The notes beneath the pieces were generated by a model that was not told where the DNA came from, made no database searches, and was given only the letters and a program-made list of their open reading frames with translations. Shown here one piece after another: positions 7,388-16,331 of a DNA stretch of 28,844 bases. The stretch's first letter is position 1. Every line of letters begins with the position of its first letter. The position numbers were made by a program, and so were the translations under genes. Source of the DNA: Gammaproteobacteria bacterium (GTDB lineage: Bacteria; Pseudomonadota; Gammaproteobacteria; S012-40); contig WFVN01000008.1 of assembly GCA_015491615.1 (NCBI GenBank), positions 1 through 28,844 on the forward strand, written 5' to 3'.

Positions 7388-8260
7388 GTGGGGCTGATCG
7401 ACGTCCTGCGGGACCAGCCCGTCCTGTGGCTCGCCGTCTGTGCCCTCTTGGGGCTGCTGGTGGGCAGTTTCCTCAACGTGGTGATCGTGCGCCTGCCGCC
7501 CTGGTTGGCGTACCATTGGCGCGTCCAGTGCCGGGAGTATCTGGAGGCCGATGTGGTGCGGGAAGCGCCGCCGCCCGGGATCGTCTCGCCGCCTTCCCAC
7601 TGCCCCGGTTGCGGCCATCGCCTGCGCCCGTGGGAAAACATTCCTCTGCTTTCCTACCTGCTCCTGCGCGGCCGTTGCCGCGCCTGCGGCATGGCCGTCT
7701 CCTGGCGCTATCCCCTCGTCGAGGCCGTCACCGGGGTCCTCACCGCCTTGGTGGGGTGGCATTTCGGGGTCGGTTGGGAGAGCGTTGCCGCTTGGGTGTT
7801 TCTGTGGTTCCTCGTGCCCCTCACGGTCATCGACCTGGAGCACCAGCTCCTCCCTGACATCCTCACCCTGACGTTGCTGTGGACAGGATTGCTGTGGAGC
7901 GTGGTCGGCGGATTCACCGACCCGGCCTCGGCCATCCTCGGCGCCGCCGGCGGCTACCTGCTGTTGTGGTCGGTGTACCAGTTGTTTAAACTCGCCACCG
8001 GTAAGGAGGGGATGGGCTACGGCGATTTCAAGCTGCTCGCCGCCCTGGGGGCCTGGCTGGGTTGGCAATCCCTGCCCCTCATCGTCCTGCTGTCGTCCTT
8101 GCTCGGCGCCGTGGTGGGGGGGCTGTTGATCCTCCTGCGGGGCCGCGACCGACAACTTCCGATGCCATTCGGTCCTTTCCTGGCCGGGGCCGGTTGGGTG
8201 GCCATGTTATGGGGAGAAGCCCTTACTCGAGTCTACTGGCGCGCCTTCGCCGGCGGGTGA
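7388..8260 (+). CDS. pilD: PilD, prepilin leader peptidase and N-methyltransferase
   Basis: Integral membrane aspartic protease of 290 residues that cleaves type IV prepilins and T2SS pseudopilins after Gly and methylates the new N-terminus. It has the N-terminal LLVGSFLNVVIVRLP signature, the four-cysteine zinc site C72-x2-C75 and C97-x2-C100 of the bifunctional form, and the catalytic aspartates in VIDLEHQLLPD (Asp149) and GMGYGDFKLL (Asp213), with about eight hydrophobic segments. The GTG at 7388 lies 4 bp after the pilC stop. It is expected to process PilA upstream and, if a T2SS exists, its pseudopilins. Intact in every motif I can check. Confidence 0.95.
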   Translation: MGLIDVLRDQPVLWLAVCALLGLLVGSFLNVVIVRLPPWLAYHWRVQCREYLEADVVREAPPPGIVSPPSHCPGCGHRLRPWENIPLLSYLLLRGRCRACGMAVSWRYPLVEAVTGVLTALVGWHFGVGWESVAAWVFLWFLVPLTVIDLEHQLLPDILTLTLLWTGLLWSVVGGFTDPASAILGAAGGYLLLWSVYQLFKLATGKEGMGYGDFKLLAALGAWLGWQSLPLIVLLSSLLGAVVGGLLILLRGRDRQLPMPFGPFLAGAGWVAMLWGEALTRVYWRAFAGG

Positions 8261-9795
8261 ACCAGGCACGCCCGGAGGATGACGAATCCGCTTCCCTCGA
8301 TCGTCCGCGTCTGGTGGTGGGACTCACCGGCGGAGTGGGCAGTGGCAAGAGCACCGTCGCCGGTTTCTTCCGCGATCTGGGCGTGCCGATCATCGATGCC
8401 GACCGCCTCGCCCGAGAGCTGACTTTGCCCGGTCAACCCGCCCTGCGCGAGATCAGCGAGGCTTTCGGCACGGAGGTGTTGGATGCGCAGGGTTGCCTGG
8501 ACCGGACTGCCCTGCGGCGCATCGTCTTCGCCGACGAGAGTGCCCGCCGGCGCCTGGAGGCGATCCTCCATCCCCGCATCCGCGAGCGTATGGAGGCGGC
8601 CTTGATGGAAGTGGCCGAAGCCCCCTACGTCATTCTCGTCATCCCTTTGCTCCTGGAGAGCCGCCAACAGGACTTGGTGGATCGTATCCTCGTGGTCGAC
8701 GCCGATCCCGCCCTCCAGATACGTCGTGTGACGGCGCGCGACGGGGTGGACGAGGCGCAGGTACGTGCCATCATGGCGGCACAGGTGGATCGCGAGACGC
8801 GCTTGGCCGCCGCCGACGATCTGATCCTCAACGAAGGCGATCTGGAAGAATTGAAACGGCAGGTGCAGGCCCTCCATCAACGCTACCTCAAATTGGCGGG
8901 CTGGGAAGGGGAGGTTATCCCTATCGGGCGTGAGGCGCCGCCTGCACCGGAGACGGAAGCGCGGGAGAGAGAGGACGTCCCGGAAAGTACGGCGAGGAAA
9001 GCGTCCGCGCCCCTGGATCTCACCCACGAAGACGACTGGGTGGTGTACGAGTTGCCCCTCAACGAGCGCATGCGCCTGCTGCTGCGCCTGGAGGCCCTGT
9101 TCCAAGCAGGGACCCATTTCTGTGACGGTCATGATCCCTGGGACAGCCGTGCGGCGGTGAACGTCCTCCTCGATCTCATGGATGTGTGTTCGCGCCTGGA
9201 CGTGCGCAAGGAGTTGCTCCAGGAGCTGGACCGCATGCACCTGGCCCTGCGTCGCTACATCGGCCGCCCCGGGGTGGATGACCGCAGCCTGGAGGCAACC
9301 CTCGGCCGTCTCCAGACGCAGGCCAAGGCGTTGCGTGAGAAAGACGTCTGCGGCCAGGACCTGCGCGAGAAGGAGTTGTTGTTGATGGTACGCCAGCGCC
9401 TGGGGGTGGCCGGCGCCGCCTGCAGTTTCGACGTGCCCGCCTATTTCCACTGGAGCCAACGACCAGCAGAGCGGCGCCGGGCCGACCTGGAGGCTTGGTT
9501 CGCCACCTTCGACCCCTTGCGCCGGGCGGTAGCGCAGGTGTTGGGCCTGCTGCGCGACAGCGCCGTGGCGCGACCGGTGACCGCCGAGGGGGGCTTCTAC
9601 CAGGAGGCCCTGAGCGGCGAGCACAATTACCAGTTGGTACGCATCTGGGTGCCCGCGGCCCTGCCGTACTACGTGGAGCCCAGCGGGGCCCGTCAACGCT
9701 ACAGCGTGCGTTTCCGCCGCTTCGACGTGGATAGCGGCAAGGGGGCGCAGGCGGAGGATGACGTGGTGTTCAAGGTCAGTCGGTGCGCGTTGTGA
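8257..9795 (+). CDS. coaE-zapD: Fusion of dephospho-CoA kinase (CoaE) and cell-division protein ZapD
   Basis: One uninterrupted frame encodes two proteins that are normally separate neighbours. Residues ~19-215 are CoaE, which phosphorylates dephospho-CoA in the last step of CoA synthesis: P-loop GLTGGVGSGKST (from residue 22), DADRLARE, HPRIRERM and PLLLES. A charged, Pro/Glu-rich linker (~216-258) leads to a full ZapD (DUF1342) domain, which cross-links FtsZ filaments: ELPLNERMRLLLRLE, SRLDVRKELLQELDR, ending VVFKVSRCAL. The linker has no ATG; only weak GTG codons (DWVVY, near 9039) could allow internal initiation. The GTG at 8257 overlaps the pilD stop by four bases (GTGA); an ATG at 8209 is an alternative. 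Both halves look complete, so a bifunctional protein is the simplest reading. Confidence 0.88.
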   Translation: MNQARPEDDESASLDRPRLVVGLTGGVGSGKSTVAGFFRDLGVPIIDADRLARELTLPGQPALREISEAFGTEVLDAQGCLDRTALRRIVFADESARRRLEAILHPRIRERMEAALMEVAEAPYVILVIPLLLESRQQDLVDRILVVDADPALQIRRVTARDGVDEAQVRAIMAAQVDRETRLAAADDLILNEGDLEELKRQVQALHQRYLKLAGWEGEVIPIGREAPPAPETEAREREDVPESTARKASAPLDLTHEDDWVVYELPLNERMRLLLRLEALFQAGTHFCDGHDPWDSRAAVNVLLDLMDVCSRLDVRKELLQELDRMHLALRRYIGRPGVDDRSLEATLGRLQTQAKALREKDVCGQDLREKELLLMVRQRLGVAGAACSFDVPAYFHWSQRPAERRRADLEAWFATFDPLRRAVAQVLGLLRDSAVARPVTAEGGFYQEALSGEHNYQLVRIWVPAALPYYVEPSGARQRYSVRFRRFDVDSGKGAQAEDDVVFKVSRCAL

Positions 9796-9980
9796 GCGAG
9801 AAGAAGCCCAAGGTCGTCAAGTGCCCCACCTGCGGCAAGCCCGTTCCCTGGACGCCGGAATCCCGCTGGCGCCCGTTCTGTTCCGAACGCTGCCGCCTCA
9901 TCGACCTGGGGGAGTGGGCGAGCGAATCCTACCGGGTGCCGGGGGAGAAGGCCCATCTACCCCCGTCCGAAGAAGACTGA
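9792..9980 (+). CDS. yacG: YacG, zinc-binding DNA gyrase inhibitor
   Basis: Small protein of 62 residues with the four-cysteine zinc knuckle of YacG: KCPTCGKPVPW followed by PFCSERCRLIDLGEWASESY, nearly all of it family signature. E. coli YacG binds GyrB and inhibits gyrase. The start used is the GTG at 9792, which overlaps the coaE-zapD stop as GTGA; an in-frame GTG at 9783 would add three residues. Position after coaE and zapD is the standard gammaproteobacterial arrangement. Its stop is one base away from the stop of the convergent minus-strand small ORF, leaving no room for a terminator. Confidence 0.93.
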   Translation: MSEKKPKVVKCPTCGKPVPWTPESRWRPFCSERCRLIDLGEWASESYRVPGEKAHLPPSEED

Positions 9981-9981
9981 G

Positions 9982-10122
9982 TCAGCCCTGTTTTTCCCGT
10001 TCCAGCCGCGCCCGCTCCTCGGCCAGCCGCTCGCGCGTGATGCGGTGGTCGGCGATGGCCATGAAGATGACGAAGCCGAGCAGGAACAGGAACAGGAACA
10101 CCTTGAGCAGGATGCTTTCCAT
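9982..10122 (-). CDS. Small single-pass membrane protein downstream of metF (46 aa)
   Basis: A 46-codon frame with a good ribosome site (GGGAGG, eight bases before the ATG) begins 3 bp after the metF stop, so it is likely the last gene of the metK-ahcY-metF cluster. Residues ~4-24 form one hydrophobic helix (ILLKVFLFLFLLGFVIFMAI); the rest is a highly charged Arg/Glu-rich helix (RERLAEERARLEREK) probably in the cytoplasm. I do not recognise a family and assign no function. Its overlap-level spacing, ribosome site and membrane-protein composition argue that it is real. Confidence 0.65.
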   Translation of the reverse strand: MESILLKVFLFLFLLGFVIFMAIADHRITRERLAEERARLEREKQG

Positions 10123-10125
10123 GGG

Positions 10126-10992
10126 TCACGCCTCCCGTCGGGGAAGACCCAACGCCCGCCACAGGCTGCGGGTGGGTTCGGTCTGGTTCATGGTGTAGAA
10201 GTGCAGGCCCGGGGCGCCCCCCTCCAGTAGTCTTTGGCACAGGTTTAGGACCACGTCCAGGCCGAAGGCGCGCAGGGCCTCCGGGTCGTCCTGGAGATCG
10301 GCCAGGCGCCAGCGGATCCAGCGGGGGATCTCCGCGCCGCAGGCATCGGAGAAGCGCACCAGTTGCGCGTAGTTGGTGATGGGCATGATGCCGGGGACGA
10401 TGGGCACCGCCACCCCCAGCCGTTCCACGTCGTCCACGAAACGGAAGTAGGCCTCGGCGCTGTAGAAATACTGGGTGATGGCCCCGTCCGCGCCGCTCTC
10501 CACCTTTTGCTTGAAGTAGCCCAGGTCGGCGTGCGCCGAGGGGGCCTGGGGGTGGAACTCGGGGTAAGCGGCCACCTCAATGGTGAAGTGGTCGCCCGAG
10601 TGTTCGCGGATGAAGGCCACCAGCTCGTTGGCGTGGTGAAAGTCGCCGCCCGTCTGCGCCCCCATGCCGGAGGGGATGTCGCCGCGCAGGGCGACGATGC
10701 GGCGGATGCCCTCGGCGCGGTAGGTGTCCAGGATGTCGGCGATTTCCGTACGGGTGGCGCCGATGCAGGACAGATGCGGGGCCGGGGGGATGCCGGCGTC
10801 GCGCACCATGAGAGCGGTCTCCAGGGTGCCGCTGCGGGTGGTGCCGCCGGCGCCGAAGGTGACGGAGATGTAGTCCGGCCCGAGGCGCCTCAGCTCGTCC
10901 AGGGTGGCGCGCAGCTTGTCCCGCCCCTGGTCGGTCTTGGGGGGGAAGAATTCGAAGCTGTAGGTGGGGGTGAACTGCTTCTGGCTGTCCAT
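10126..10992 (-). CDS. metF: Methylenetetrahydrofolate reductase
   Basis: Flavoprotein TIM barrel of 288 residues that reduces 5,10-methylene-THF to 5-methyl-THF, the methyl donor for methionine synthesis. Signatures: SFEFFPPKTDQGRDKL at the N-terminus with the catalytic Glu, SVTFGAGGTTRSGTLE, HLSCIGATR, ALRGDIP, EVAAYPEFHP, AITQYFY and VPGIMPITN, ending LHFYTMNQTEPT. It lies downstream of ahcY and should fall under the SAH riboswitch at 12372-12446. The only GGAGG upstream is ~30 bases before the ATG and is separated from it by a perfect hairpin (11001-11022) that may bring the two together. Confidence 0.96.
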   Translation of the reverse strand: MDSQKQFTPTYSFEFFPPKTDQGRDKLRATLDELRRLGPDYISVTFGAGGTTRSGTLETALMVRDAGIPPAPHLSCIGATRTEIADILDTYRAEGIRRIVALRGDIPSGMGAQTGGDFHHANELVAFIREHSGDHFTIEVAAYPEFHPQAPSAHADLGYFKQKVESGADGAITQYFYSAEAYFRFVDDVERLGVAVPIVPGIMPITNYAQLVRFSDACGAEIPRWIRWRLADLQDDPEALRAFGLDVVLNLCQRLLEGGAPGLHFYTMNQTEPTRSLWRALGLPRREA

Positions 10993-11000
10993 GGGCGTTC

Positions 11001-11022
11001 GCCCGCCGGTTGCCCGGCGGGC
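11001..11022 (-). other. Perfect hairpin between ahcY and metF
   Basis: GCCCGCCGG (11001-11009) is exactly complementary to CCGGCGGGC (11014-11022) around a four-base loop. There is no T run, so it is not a normal terminator. In the mRNA it separates a GGAGG (11024-11028 on the minus strand) from the metF ATG; with the hairpin folded the effective spacing becomes about nine bases. It could also act as a processing or mRNA-stability element. Confidence 0.6.
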
Positions 11023-11038
11023 GCCTCCGGTCGATCCA

Positions 11039-12349
<1,311 letters not shown>

Positions 12350-12371
12350 GGTTCAATCTCCGTGGTAGCAG

Positions 12372-12446
12372 ATCGAGCGCCGTTGGATCGTTACACCCGA
12401 ACCGGCGAGCCTGACAGGTCTCCCTGCTGCAACGCTCCTCACCGGA
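12372..12446 (-). promoter_or_regulatory. SAH riboswitch controlling ahcY (and probably metF)
   Basis: Read on the minus strand, the metK-ahcY gap contains the conserved blocks of the S-adenosylhomocysteine aptamer in the right order: GAGGAGCGTTGC, a CAGG-GAGA-CCTG hairpin, TCAGGCTCGC, then AACGGCGCTCG, whose CGCTC re-pairs with the first GAGCG to close P1. The ahcY ribosome site (GGAG) and ATG follow within about 20 bases. SAH riboswitches are known to turn on ahcY operons in proteobacteria when SAH accumulates. Placement after metK means metK is not under its control. Confidence 0.9.
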
Positions 12447-12474
12447 CGGGGGCCCTTGCGGGCGTGGAAGCCTG

Positions 12475-13635
12475 TTACAGACCGGCCGCCGCGCGCAATG
12501 CCTCCGCCTTGTCGGTCCGTTCCCAGGTGAAGTCCGCGTCGTCGCGCCCGAAGTGGCCGTAGGCGGCGGTCTTGCGGTAGATGGGGCGGAGCAGGTCGAG
12601 CATCTCGATGAGGCCCTTGGGGCGCAGGTCGAAGTGCTCGCGCACCAGTGCCTCGATGCGCCGTTCGGAGACCTTGCCGGTGCCGAAGGTGTTGACCAGG
12701 ATGGAGGTGGGCTCGGCCACGCCGATGGCGTAGGAGACCTGGATCTCGCAGCGGTCGGCGAGGCCGGCGGCGACGATGTTCTTGGCTACGTAGCGGCCGG
12801 CGTAGGCGGCGGAGCGGTCCACCTTGGAGGGGTCCTTGCCGGAGAAGGCGCCGCCCCCGTGGCGGGCGGAGCCGCCGTAGGTGTCGACGATGATCTTGCG
12901 GCCGGTGAGGCCGCAGTCGCCCACCGGGCCGCCGATGACGAAGCGGCCGGTGGGGTTGATGAAGTATTTGGTGTCGGCGGTGAGCCATTCCTCGGGGAGG
13001 ACGTGGCGGATGATCTCCTCGCGCACCGCCTCGTGCAGGTCCGCCTGGCTGATGTCCGGGTCGTGTTGGGTGGAAAGGACCACCGCGTCCACGGCGACCG
13101 GGCGGCCGTCCTCGTACACCAGGGTCACCTGGCTCTTGGCGTCGGGGCGCAGCCAGGGAAGAATCTTCTTCTTGCGCAGCTCCGCCTGGCGCTGCACCAG
13201 GCGGTGGGCGTAGTAGATGGGGGCGGGCATGAAGGCGTCGGTCTCGTTGGTGGCGTAGCCGAACATGAGGCCCTGGTCGCCGGCGCCCATTTCCTTGTCC
13301 TCGCCCTCGTCCACCCCCATGGCGATATCCGGGGACTGCTTGGAGATGGCGGTGATGACCGCGCAGGCCTCCCAGTCGAAGCCCATGGCCGGATCGTCGT
13401 AGCCGATTTCCTTCACCGTCTGCCGGACCACGTCTTCCAGATCCACCCAGGCGGAGGTGGTGATCTCCCCACCGAGTAGGGCCATGCCCGTCTTGACCAT
13501 GGTTTCGCAAGCCACGCGGGCGTGCTTGTCCTGAGCGAGGAGAGCGTCCAGGACGGCGTCGGAGATCTGGTCGGCCATCTTGTCGGGATGGCCTTCGGAG
13601 ACCGATTCGGAGGTGAAGACGTAGCGTTCGGACAT
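12475..13635 (-). CDS. metK: S-adenosylmethionine synthetase
   Basis: Makes SAM from methionine and ATP. The protein of 386 residues has the expected three-domain signatures: FTSESVSEGHPDKMADQISD at the N-terminus, GAGDQGLMFGYATNET, GRFVIGGPVGDCGLTGRKII, GGGAFSGKDPSKVDRSAAY, and the C-terminal AYGHFGR. It opens the minus-strand methyl-cycle cluster. The 140 bp to the divergent gene at 13776 hold promoters for both; I see no convincing SAM riboswitch there. Normal length and no defects. Confidence 0.97.
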   Translation of the reverse strand: MSERYVFTSESVSEGHPDKMADQISDAVLDALLAQDKHARVACETMVKTGMALLGGEITTSAWVDLEDVVRQTVKEIGYDDPAMGFDWEACAVITAISKQSPDIAMGVDEGEDKEMGAGDQGLMFGYATNETDAFMPAPIYYAHRLVQRQAELRKKKILPWLRPDAKSQVTLVYEDGRPVAVDAVVLSTQHDPDISQADLHEAVREEIIRHVLPEEWLTADTKYFINPTGRFVIGGPVGDCGLTGRKIIVDTYGGSARHGGGAFSGKDPSKVDRSAAYAGRYVAKNIVAAGLADRCEIQVSYAIGVAEPTSILVNTFGTGKVSERRIEALVREHFDLRPKGLIEMLDLLRPIYRKTAAYGHFGRDDADFTWERTDKAEALRAAAGL

Positions 13636-13775
13636 GGGCGCGATTCCGTTCCTTGTGCTTTCGGGGATGGGAAAGGGCGCAAGTTTAACCCCCCGCTACC
13701 GGGCAGGCCAAGCGGCTTGCGCCACATCCAGGGGTGCTCTACAGTGCCCCTCGAACGAACAACGACAGACCGGCC

Positions 13776-14318
13776 ATGAATTTCCTCGACAAAGTCTTTG
13801 AGCCTCTCATCTGGCGCAGCCGATTCGTGGTGTTGTTCGCGGTGGTGTTCAGTCTGGGGGTTTCCCTGCTGATGTTCTACATGGCCACCGTGGACGCCAT
13901 CTATATGATCGGTCACGCCCTCCACTACTATTCGCCCGAGCTGAACGGAGCGGCACGGATGGAACTGCGTGCGGTGACGGTGACCCATGTGGTGGAGATC
14001 GTGGACGGCTATCTGCTGGCCTCGGTGATGCTCATCTTCGCTCTCGGTCTGTACGAACTGTTCATCAGCGAGATCGACATCGCCAAGGAAAGCGCCAACG
14101 GCAACGAAAAGATCTCCAGCAACGTACTCATGATCACCAGCCTCGACGACCTCAAGACGCGTCTGGCCAAGGTCATCCTGATGATCCTCATCGTGCGTTT
14201 CTTCGAGCAGGCCAGTGGGATGGAATTCCATGGCGCCCTGGATCTGCTCATGTTCGCCGGCGGGGTGGCCTTGCTGGGGCTGGCACTGTTCCTCGCCCAC
14301 GCCGCCGAGAAGAAGTGA
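13776..14318 (+). CDS. YqhA/UPF0114-family inner-membrane protein
   Basis: Protein of 180 residues with several hydrophobic helices (about 18-38, 73-98, 128-145 and 155-172) and the UPF0114 pattern: FEPLIWRSRFVVLFAVVFSL, VVEIVDGYLLASVMLIFALGLYELFIS, SLDDLKTRLAKVILMILIVRFFE. Function is unknown in the family. The ATG at 13776 was chosen because similarity begins at MNFLDKVFEP; an upstream in-frame ATG (13734) would add a non-conserved stretch overlapping the probable promoter. It is divergent from metK and ends 3 bp from the end of the convergent fumarase gene. Confidence 0.85.
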   Translation: MNFLDKVFEPLIWRSRFVVLFAVVFSLGVSLLMFYMATVDAIYMIGHALHYYSPELNGAARMELRAVTVTHVVEIVDGYLLASVMLIFALGLYELFISEIDIAKESANGNEKISSNVLMITSLDDLKTRLAKVILMILIVRFFEQASGMEFHGALDLLMFAGGVALLGLALFLAHAAEKK

Positions 14319-14321
14319 CCT

Positions 14322-15827
14322 TCAGCGCCGCAGTGTCTCTACGGGCACGCGCCAGGTCTGGGGGCCCTCCCGGTGCAGGGAGCGGCCCTGGGTGTCCACC
14401 GCCACCGTCACCGGCATGTCTTTCACCTCCAGTTCGTAGATGGCCTCCATCCCCAACTCGGGGAAGGCCACCACGCGCGCTTGGTGCACCGCCTGGGCCA
14501 CCAGGTAGGCGGCGCCGCCGACGGCGATGAGGTACACCGCCCGGTGGCGGCGGATGGCGTTGATGGCCTCTTGCCCCCTTTCGGCCTTGCCGATGGTCCC
14601 CAACAGGCCCCGGGCGAGGAGGGGTTCGGTGAAGCGGTCCATGCGCGTGGCGGTAGTGGGGCCGGCAGGACCGATGACCTCGTCGCCCACCGGGTCCACC
14701 GGCCCCACGTAATAGATGAAGCGCTCGGCCAGCTCCACCGGCAGTGGCTCGCCCCGTTCGATGAGATCCACCAAGCGCTTGTGGGCGGCGTCACGGGCGG
14801 TGAGCAGGGGGCCGGAGAGGAGCAGGCGCTCCCCCGGGCGCCAGGCGGCGATCTCCTCGCGCGTGATGTGGCGCAGATCCACCCGCCGCGCCTGCGCGTC
14901 GGGTCGCCATTGGATGTCCGGCCACAGATCCAGGTCGGGGGGCGCGAAGCGGGCCGGGCCGGAGCCGTCGAGGGTGAACTCGATGTGCCGGTTGGCGGCG
15001 CAGTTGGGCACCAGGGCCACCGGCTTGGAGGCGGCGTGGGTGGGCCAGTCGCGGATCTTCACGTCCACCACCGTCACTCGCCCACCCAGCCCCTGGGCGC
15101 CGATCCCCAGGGCGTTGACCCGCTCATGGATGGCCAGACGCAGCTCCTCCAAGTGATCGCGGGGGCCTCGGGCTTTCAGTTCGTGCAAGTCCACCGGTTC
15201 CAGAAGGGCCTCCTTGGCCAGGATCAAGGCCTGCTCGGCGCTGCCGCCGATGCCCAGCCCCAGGACCCCCGGTGGACACCAGCCGGCCCCCAGTCCGGCC
15301 ACCGTCTCCGCCACCCAGGCGACGACGTCGTCGGCGGGGTTGAGCATGGCCAGGCGGGCCTTGTTCTCCGAGCCGCCGCCCTTGGCGAACAGGGCCACGC
15401 GCACCGTGTCGCCGCGCGCCCAGCGGCCGTGTACCACCGCCGGGGTGTTGTCGCCGGTGTTGCGCCGTTCCCCGGCGGGGTCGGCGACGATGGAGGCACG
15501 CAGGGGGTTGGCCGGGTCGCGGTAGGCGCGGCGCACGCCTTCGTCCACCAGATCCTGAAGGCTGCGCGTGCCGGTGATGCGTACCCCGTCCCCCACCTCG
15601 ACGAGGGCCACCACCATGCCGGTGTCTTGGCAGATGGGGCGGTGCCCCAGGGCGCATAGGCGCGAATTGGTGAGGATCTGGGCGATGGCGTCGCGCGCCG
15701 CGGGTGACTCCTCGGCTTCGAAGGCGGTGGCCAGGGCGCGAACGAAATCGGGGGGGTGGTAGTAGGAGATGTACTGCAGGGCGTCGGCGACGCTCTGGAC
15801 GAAGTCTTCTTCGGAAATCACGGTCAT
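14322..15827 (-). CDS. Class I (iron-sulfur) fumarate hydratase
   Basis: TCA-cycle enzyme that interconverts fumarate and malate using an oxygen-sensitive 4Fe-4S cluster. Both parts of the class I enzyme are present in one chain of 501 residues: the N-terminal catalytic domain (PICQDTGMVVALVEVG, NTGDNTPAVVH, KGGGSENKARLAML, GLGIGGSAEQALILAKEAL, CAANRHIEF) and the C-terminal swivel domain (GERLLLSGPLLTARDAAHKRL, FIYYVGPVDP, GPTTATRMDRF, AVGGAAYLV). Candidate cluster cysteines lie in SRLCALGHRPICQD, GWCPPGVLG and PNCAANR. The ATG at 15827 is only 39 bp from the divergent start at 15867, so the two promoters must overlap. Confidence 0.95.
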   Translation of the reverse strand: MTVISEEDFVQSVADALQYISYYHPPDFVRALATAFEAEESPAARDAIAQILTNSRLCALGHRPICQDTGMVVALVEVGDGVRITGTRSLQDLVDEGVRRAYRDPANPLRASIVADPAGERRNTGDNTPAVVHGRWARGDTVRVALFAKGGGSENKARLAMLNPADDVVAWVAETVAGLGAGWCPPGVLGLGIGGSAEQALILAKEALLEPVDLHELKARGPRDHLEELRLAIHERVNALGIGAQGLGGRVTVVDVKIRDWPTHAASKPVALVPNCAANRHIEFTLDGSGPARFAPPDLDLWPDIQWRPDAQARRVDLRHITREEIAAWRPGERLLLSGPLLTARDAAHKRLVDLIERGEPLPVELAERFIYYVGPVDPVGDEVIGPAGPTTATRMDRFTEPLLARGLLGTIGKAERGQEAINAIRRHRAVYLIAVGGAAYLVAQAVHQARVVAFPELGMEAIYELEVKDMPVTVAVDTQGRSLHREGPQTWRVPVETLRR

Positions 15828-15866
15828 AGCCTTATAGTATCGCACAGCCGACAGCCTGGAGACGCC

Positions 15867-16331
15867 ATGCCCCAACTTCTCGCCTTCCTACTTTTTCTCC
15901 TCCCGGCGGCGCAGGCCGAGCCGGTGGATTTCGTCCTGCCCGATCTGGACGGCACCCCCCATCGTCTGTCCGACTACCGGGGCAAGTGGGTGGTGGTGAA
16001 CCTGTGGGCCACATGGTGCCCGCCCTGTCGCGCCGAGATCCCCGACCTGGTCTTTTTCCATGACAGCCACAAGGAAAAGGGGGACGCCATCGTGTTGGGC
16101 ATCAATTTCGAGGACGCGCCGGTGGAACGGGTGCGCGCTTTCCTCGACGGGTTCCTGGTGGAGTATCCCATCCTGCGCATGGAGCCGGGCCCACGCGGTC
16201 CCTTCGGCCTGATTCGTGGTCTGCCCACCACCTACCTCGTCTCCCCGGAGGGGGAAGTGGTGCATCGCCACACCGGGATGGTGAGCCGCACCTTGCTGGA
16301 GCGCTGGTTGGAACACTTCGGAAACCGCTAA
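15867..16331 (+). CDS. TlpA/ResA-like periplasmic thiol-disulfide oxidoreductase
   Basis: A predicted signal peptide (MPQLLAFLLFLLPAAQA) precedes a thioredoxin fold with active site WATWCPPCRAEIP and cis-Pro segment GLPTTYLVSPEG, 154 residues in all. Such proteins reduce disulfides in the periplasm, for example during cytochrome c maturation; no cytochrome genes are adjacent, so the partner is unknown. GGAG lies upstream of the ATG. Its TAA overlaps the ATG of the next thioredoxin-like gene (TAATG), so the two are coupled. Confidence 0.9.
   Translation: MPQLLAFLLFLLPAAQAEPVDFVLPDLDGTPHRLSDYRGKWVVVNLWATWCPPCRAEIPDLVFFHDSHKEKGDAIVLGINFEDAPVERVRAFLDGFLVEYPILRMEPGPRGPFGLIRGLPTTYLVSPEGEVVHRHTGMVSRTLLERWLEHFGNR

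Noticed and set aside
6097..7641. Long minus-strand open frame opposite pilC
   Set aside because: His/Gln/Gly-rich antisense translation of a clear PilC gene; no ribosome site or motif.
8209..8256. Earlier ATG start (8209) for the CoaE-ZapD frame
   Set aside because: It would overlap pilD by 52 bases and lacks a ribosome site; the GTG at 8257 gives the four-base overlap seen repeatedly in this window. Not fully excluded.
13636..13775. SAM-sensing riboswitch ahead of metK
   Set aside because: I could not find the conserved blocks of known SAM aptamers in the metK leader; only ordinary divergent promoter space is apparent.
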